Positions 63,083-64,000 of a stretch of DNA of 64,000 nucleotides are shown here, piece after piece. The notes under the pieces were generated by a model that had not been told where the DNA came from, did not search any database, and was given only the letters and a program-made list of their open reading frames with translations. The stretch is from an uncultured Acidiferrobacteraceae bacterium (GTDB lineage: Bacteria > Pseudomonadota > Gammaproteobacteria > Acidiferrobacterales > SZUA-150): the NCBI GenBank assembly GCA_913009895.1, contig CAJVXY010000011.1, positions 1 to 64,000 on the forward strand, written 5' to 3'. The position numbers and the translations under genes are program-made. Numbering within the stretch: the first letter of the stretch is position 1; every line of letters begins with the position of its first letter.

Positions 63083-64000
63083 ATGAAAGGAGCTCAAAAA
63101 CCGGCAGATAAGACCAAGTCATCTGTTGCCCAGCTGAAACAACTGCGAGAACGTATTGATGCCATTGATATACAACTACAGGCATTGATCAGCGATCGTG
63201 CCCGTTGTGCTGAAGAGGTGGCCACGGTTAAGCGAGAGGGCGGCAGTGATAATTTCTACCGCCCGGAACGTGAAGCGGCAGTCCTTAGAAGTGTTCAGGA
63301 TAGAAACACCGGCCCCTTGTCTAACGAAGAAATTGCCCGCCTGTTCCGGGAGATTATGTCTGCCTGCCTGGCCCTTGAATCAACTATGAATATCGCATTT
63401 CTTGGGCCTGAGGGCACGTTCACCCAGGAAGCGGCTATCAAGCAATTTGGACATTCTGTCAATACCGTACCACTGGGCGCCATTGATGAGGTCTTTCGCG
63501 AAGTAGAATCCGGCGATGCCCGCTACGGGATTGTGCCAATAGAAAATTCAACTGAAGGCATTGTTAACCACACACTTGATTCATTTATTGATTCACCTCT
63601 CAAGATTTGTGGTGAAGTTGAACTACGGGTCCACCACCATTTGCTTGGCAAGGGTATAGACTTGTCTTCAGTGAAAGAGGTGACGTCTCACCAGCAGTCT
63701 TTAGCGCAATGTCGTGAATGGCTGGATGCAAACCTGCCTGGTATCCCCAGAACCGGCACGAGCAGCAATGCCGAAGCAGCAAAAATTGCTGCTGGTAATA
63801 AAAGTATTGCAGCCATTGCCAGCGATGCGGCCGCCAGTTTGTATGACTTAAGTGAACTGGCATCCAACATTGAAGACAAGCCGGATAACACCACAAGATT
63901 CCTTGTCATTGGCAGTCTTGAGGCCGAACCTAGCAGCAATGACAGAACCACCTTGCTGGTATCGGGTGCCAATAAACCGGGTGCCTTGCATGATCTTCTT
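63083..64000 (+). CDS. pheA: Chorismate mutase / prephenate dehydratase (P-protein), 3' end beyond the window
   Basis: 306 codons are visible from ATG 63083 and the frame is open at the window end. An AroQ chorismate mutase domain (about 14-100: LKQLRERIDAIDIQLQALIS; EIARLFREIMSACLALE) precedes the prephenate dehydratase domain (NIAFLGPEGTFTQEAA; GIVPIENSTEGIVNHTLDSF; the conserved TR-F as NTTRFLVIG). The start of the ACT domain (RTTLLVSGANKPGALHDLL) is reached. It makes phenylpyruvate for phenylalanine and is feedback-controlled through ACT. Confidence 0.95.
   Translation, partial: MKGAQKPADKTKSSVAQLKQLRERIDAIDIQLQALISDRARCAEEVATVKREGGSDNFYRPEREAAVLRSVQDRNTGPLSNEEIARLFREIMSACLALESTMNIAFLGPEGTFTQEAAIKQFGHSVNTVPLGAIDEVFREVESGDARYGIVPIENSTEGIVNHTLDSFIDSPLKICGEVELRVHHHLLGKGIDLSSVKEVTSHQQSLAQCREWLDANLPGIPRTGTSSNAEAAKIAAGNKSIAAIASDAAASLYDLSELASNIEDKPDNTTRFLVIGSLEAEPSSNDRTTLLVSGANKPGALHDLL

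Overview
The window is chromosomal DNA of a gammaproteobacterium with moderate to low GC. The evidence is conserved gene order and family content: pncC / recA-recX-alaS-lysC-csrA-tRNA-Ser-tRNA-Arg, yciB-yciI-bolA, rnm-yciO-trpS-scpA-scpB-rluB, corB-ypjD-ffh, rsd, mtaD-ubiG-gph(mupP)...yciK, and mtnA-gyrA-serC-serA-pheA. All of these are gammaproteobacterial arrangements, several closest to the Pseudomonas/Chromatiales style. I cannot name the genus from sequence alone. No phage, conjugation or integrase genes, CRISPR array or rRNA operon were found.

Layout. (1) 1-290 is the 3' end of pncC, normally next to recA. Here about 9.4 kb separates them: an NHL/DUF898 membrane protein with an M48 protease, a leftward cytochrome c assembly (System II) cluster of CcsA, ResB, a cupredoxin and a CcdA-like protein, then a higBA toxin-antitoxin module and a BrxR/CapW-like WYL regulator. 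Gene debris lies here: a copy of the last codons of the WYL gene on the far side of higBA, and a decayed higA fragment near 3.8 kb. (2) 9.6-16.4 kb is core: recA, recX, alaS, lysC, csrA and two tRNAs with terminators. (3) 16.4-22.8 kb is accessory DNA after tRNA-Arg: a 53-bp tandem repeat, a methyltransferase, an ATP-grasp ligase, decayed DNA, a membrane protein of unknown family and a Ser/Thr kinase with Sel1 repeats. (4) 22.8-33.5 kb is core: bolA, yciI, yciB, rnm, an MscS-like channel, yciO, an M50 protease, trpS, scpAB, rluB, a HhH glycosylase, a cupin protein and tsaB. (5) 33.5-42 kb holds nhaD, corB, ypjD and, wedged before ffh, an MBL-fold phosphodiesterase-like gene, a second toxin-antitoxin pair and a short propeller lipoprotein behind a perfect FNR-type box; then ffh and rsd. 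(6) 42-47.5 kb is a TetR-regulated efflux operon (TolC-like and RND) without an adaptor gene. (7) 47.5-56.4 kb is a nine-gene leftward run: mtaD, ubiG, gph/mupP, rmuC, a REC-GGDEF protein, hpnC, hpnD, hpnE, yciK. (8) 56.6 kb to the end is mtnA, gyrA, serC, serA and pheA (cut by the window edge).

How the genes work together: recA/recX (recombination and its control), scpA/scpB (condensin partners), hpnCDE (farnesyl diphosphate to squalene), serC/serA (serine synthesis), mtaD/mtnA (methylthioadenosine salvage), CcsA/ResB/CcdA/cupredoxin (redox and haem delivery outside the inner membrane). The most unusual observations are the higBA/WYL scar structure, recX without a standard start codon in the same frame as recA, a CuA-like cupredoxin lacking the usual histidine, a CcsA with an altered WWD motif, a YciK lacking the SDR catalytic lysine, and a kinase/membrane-protein pair of unknown role.
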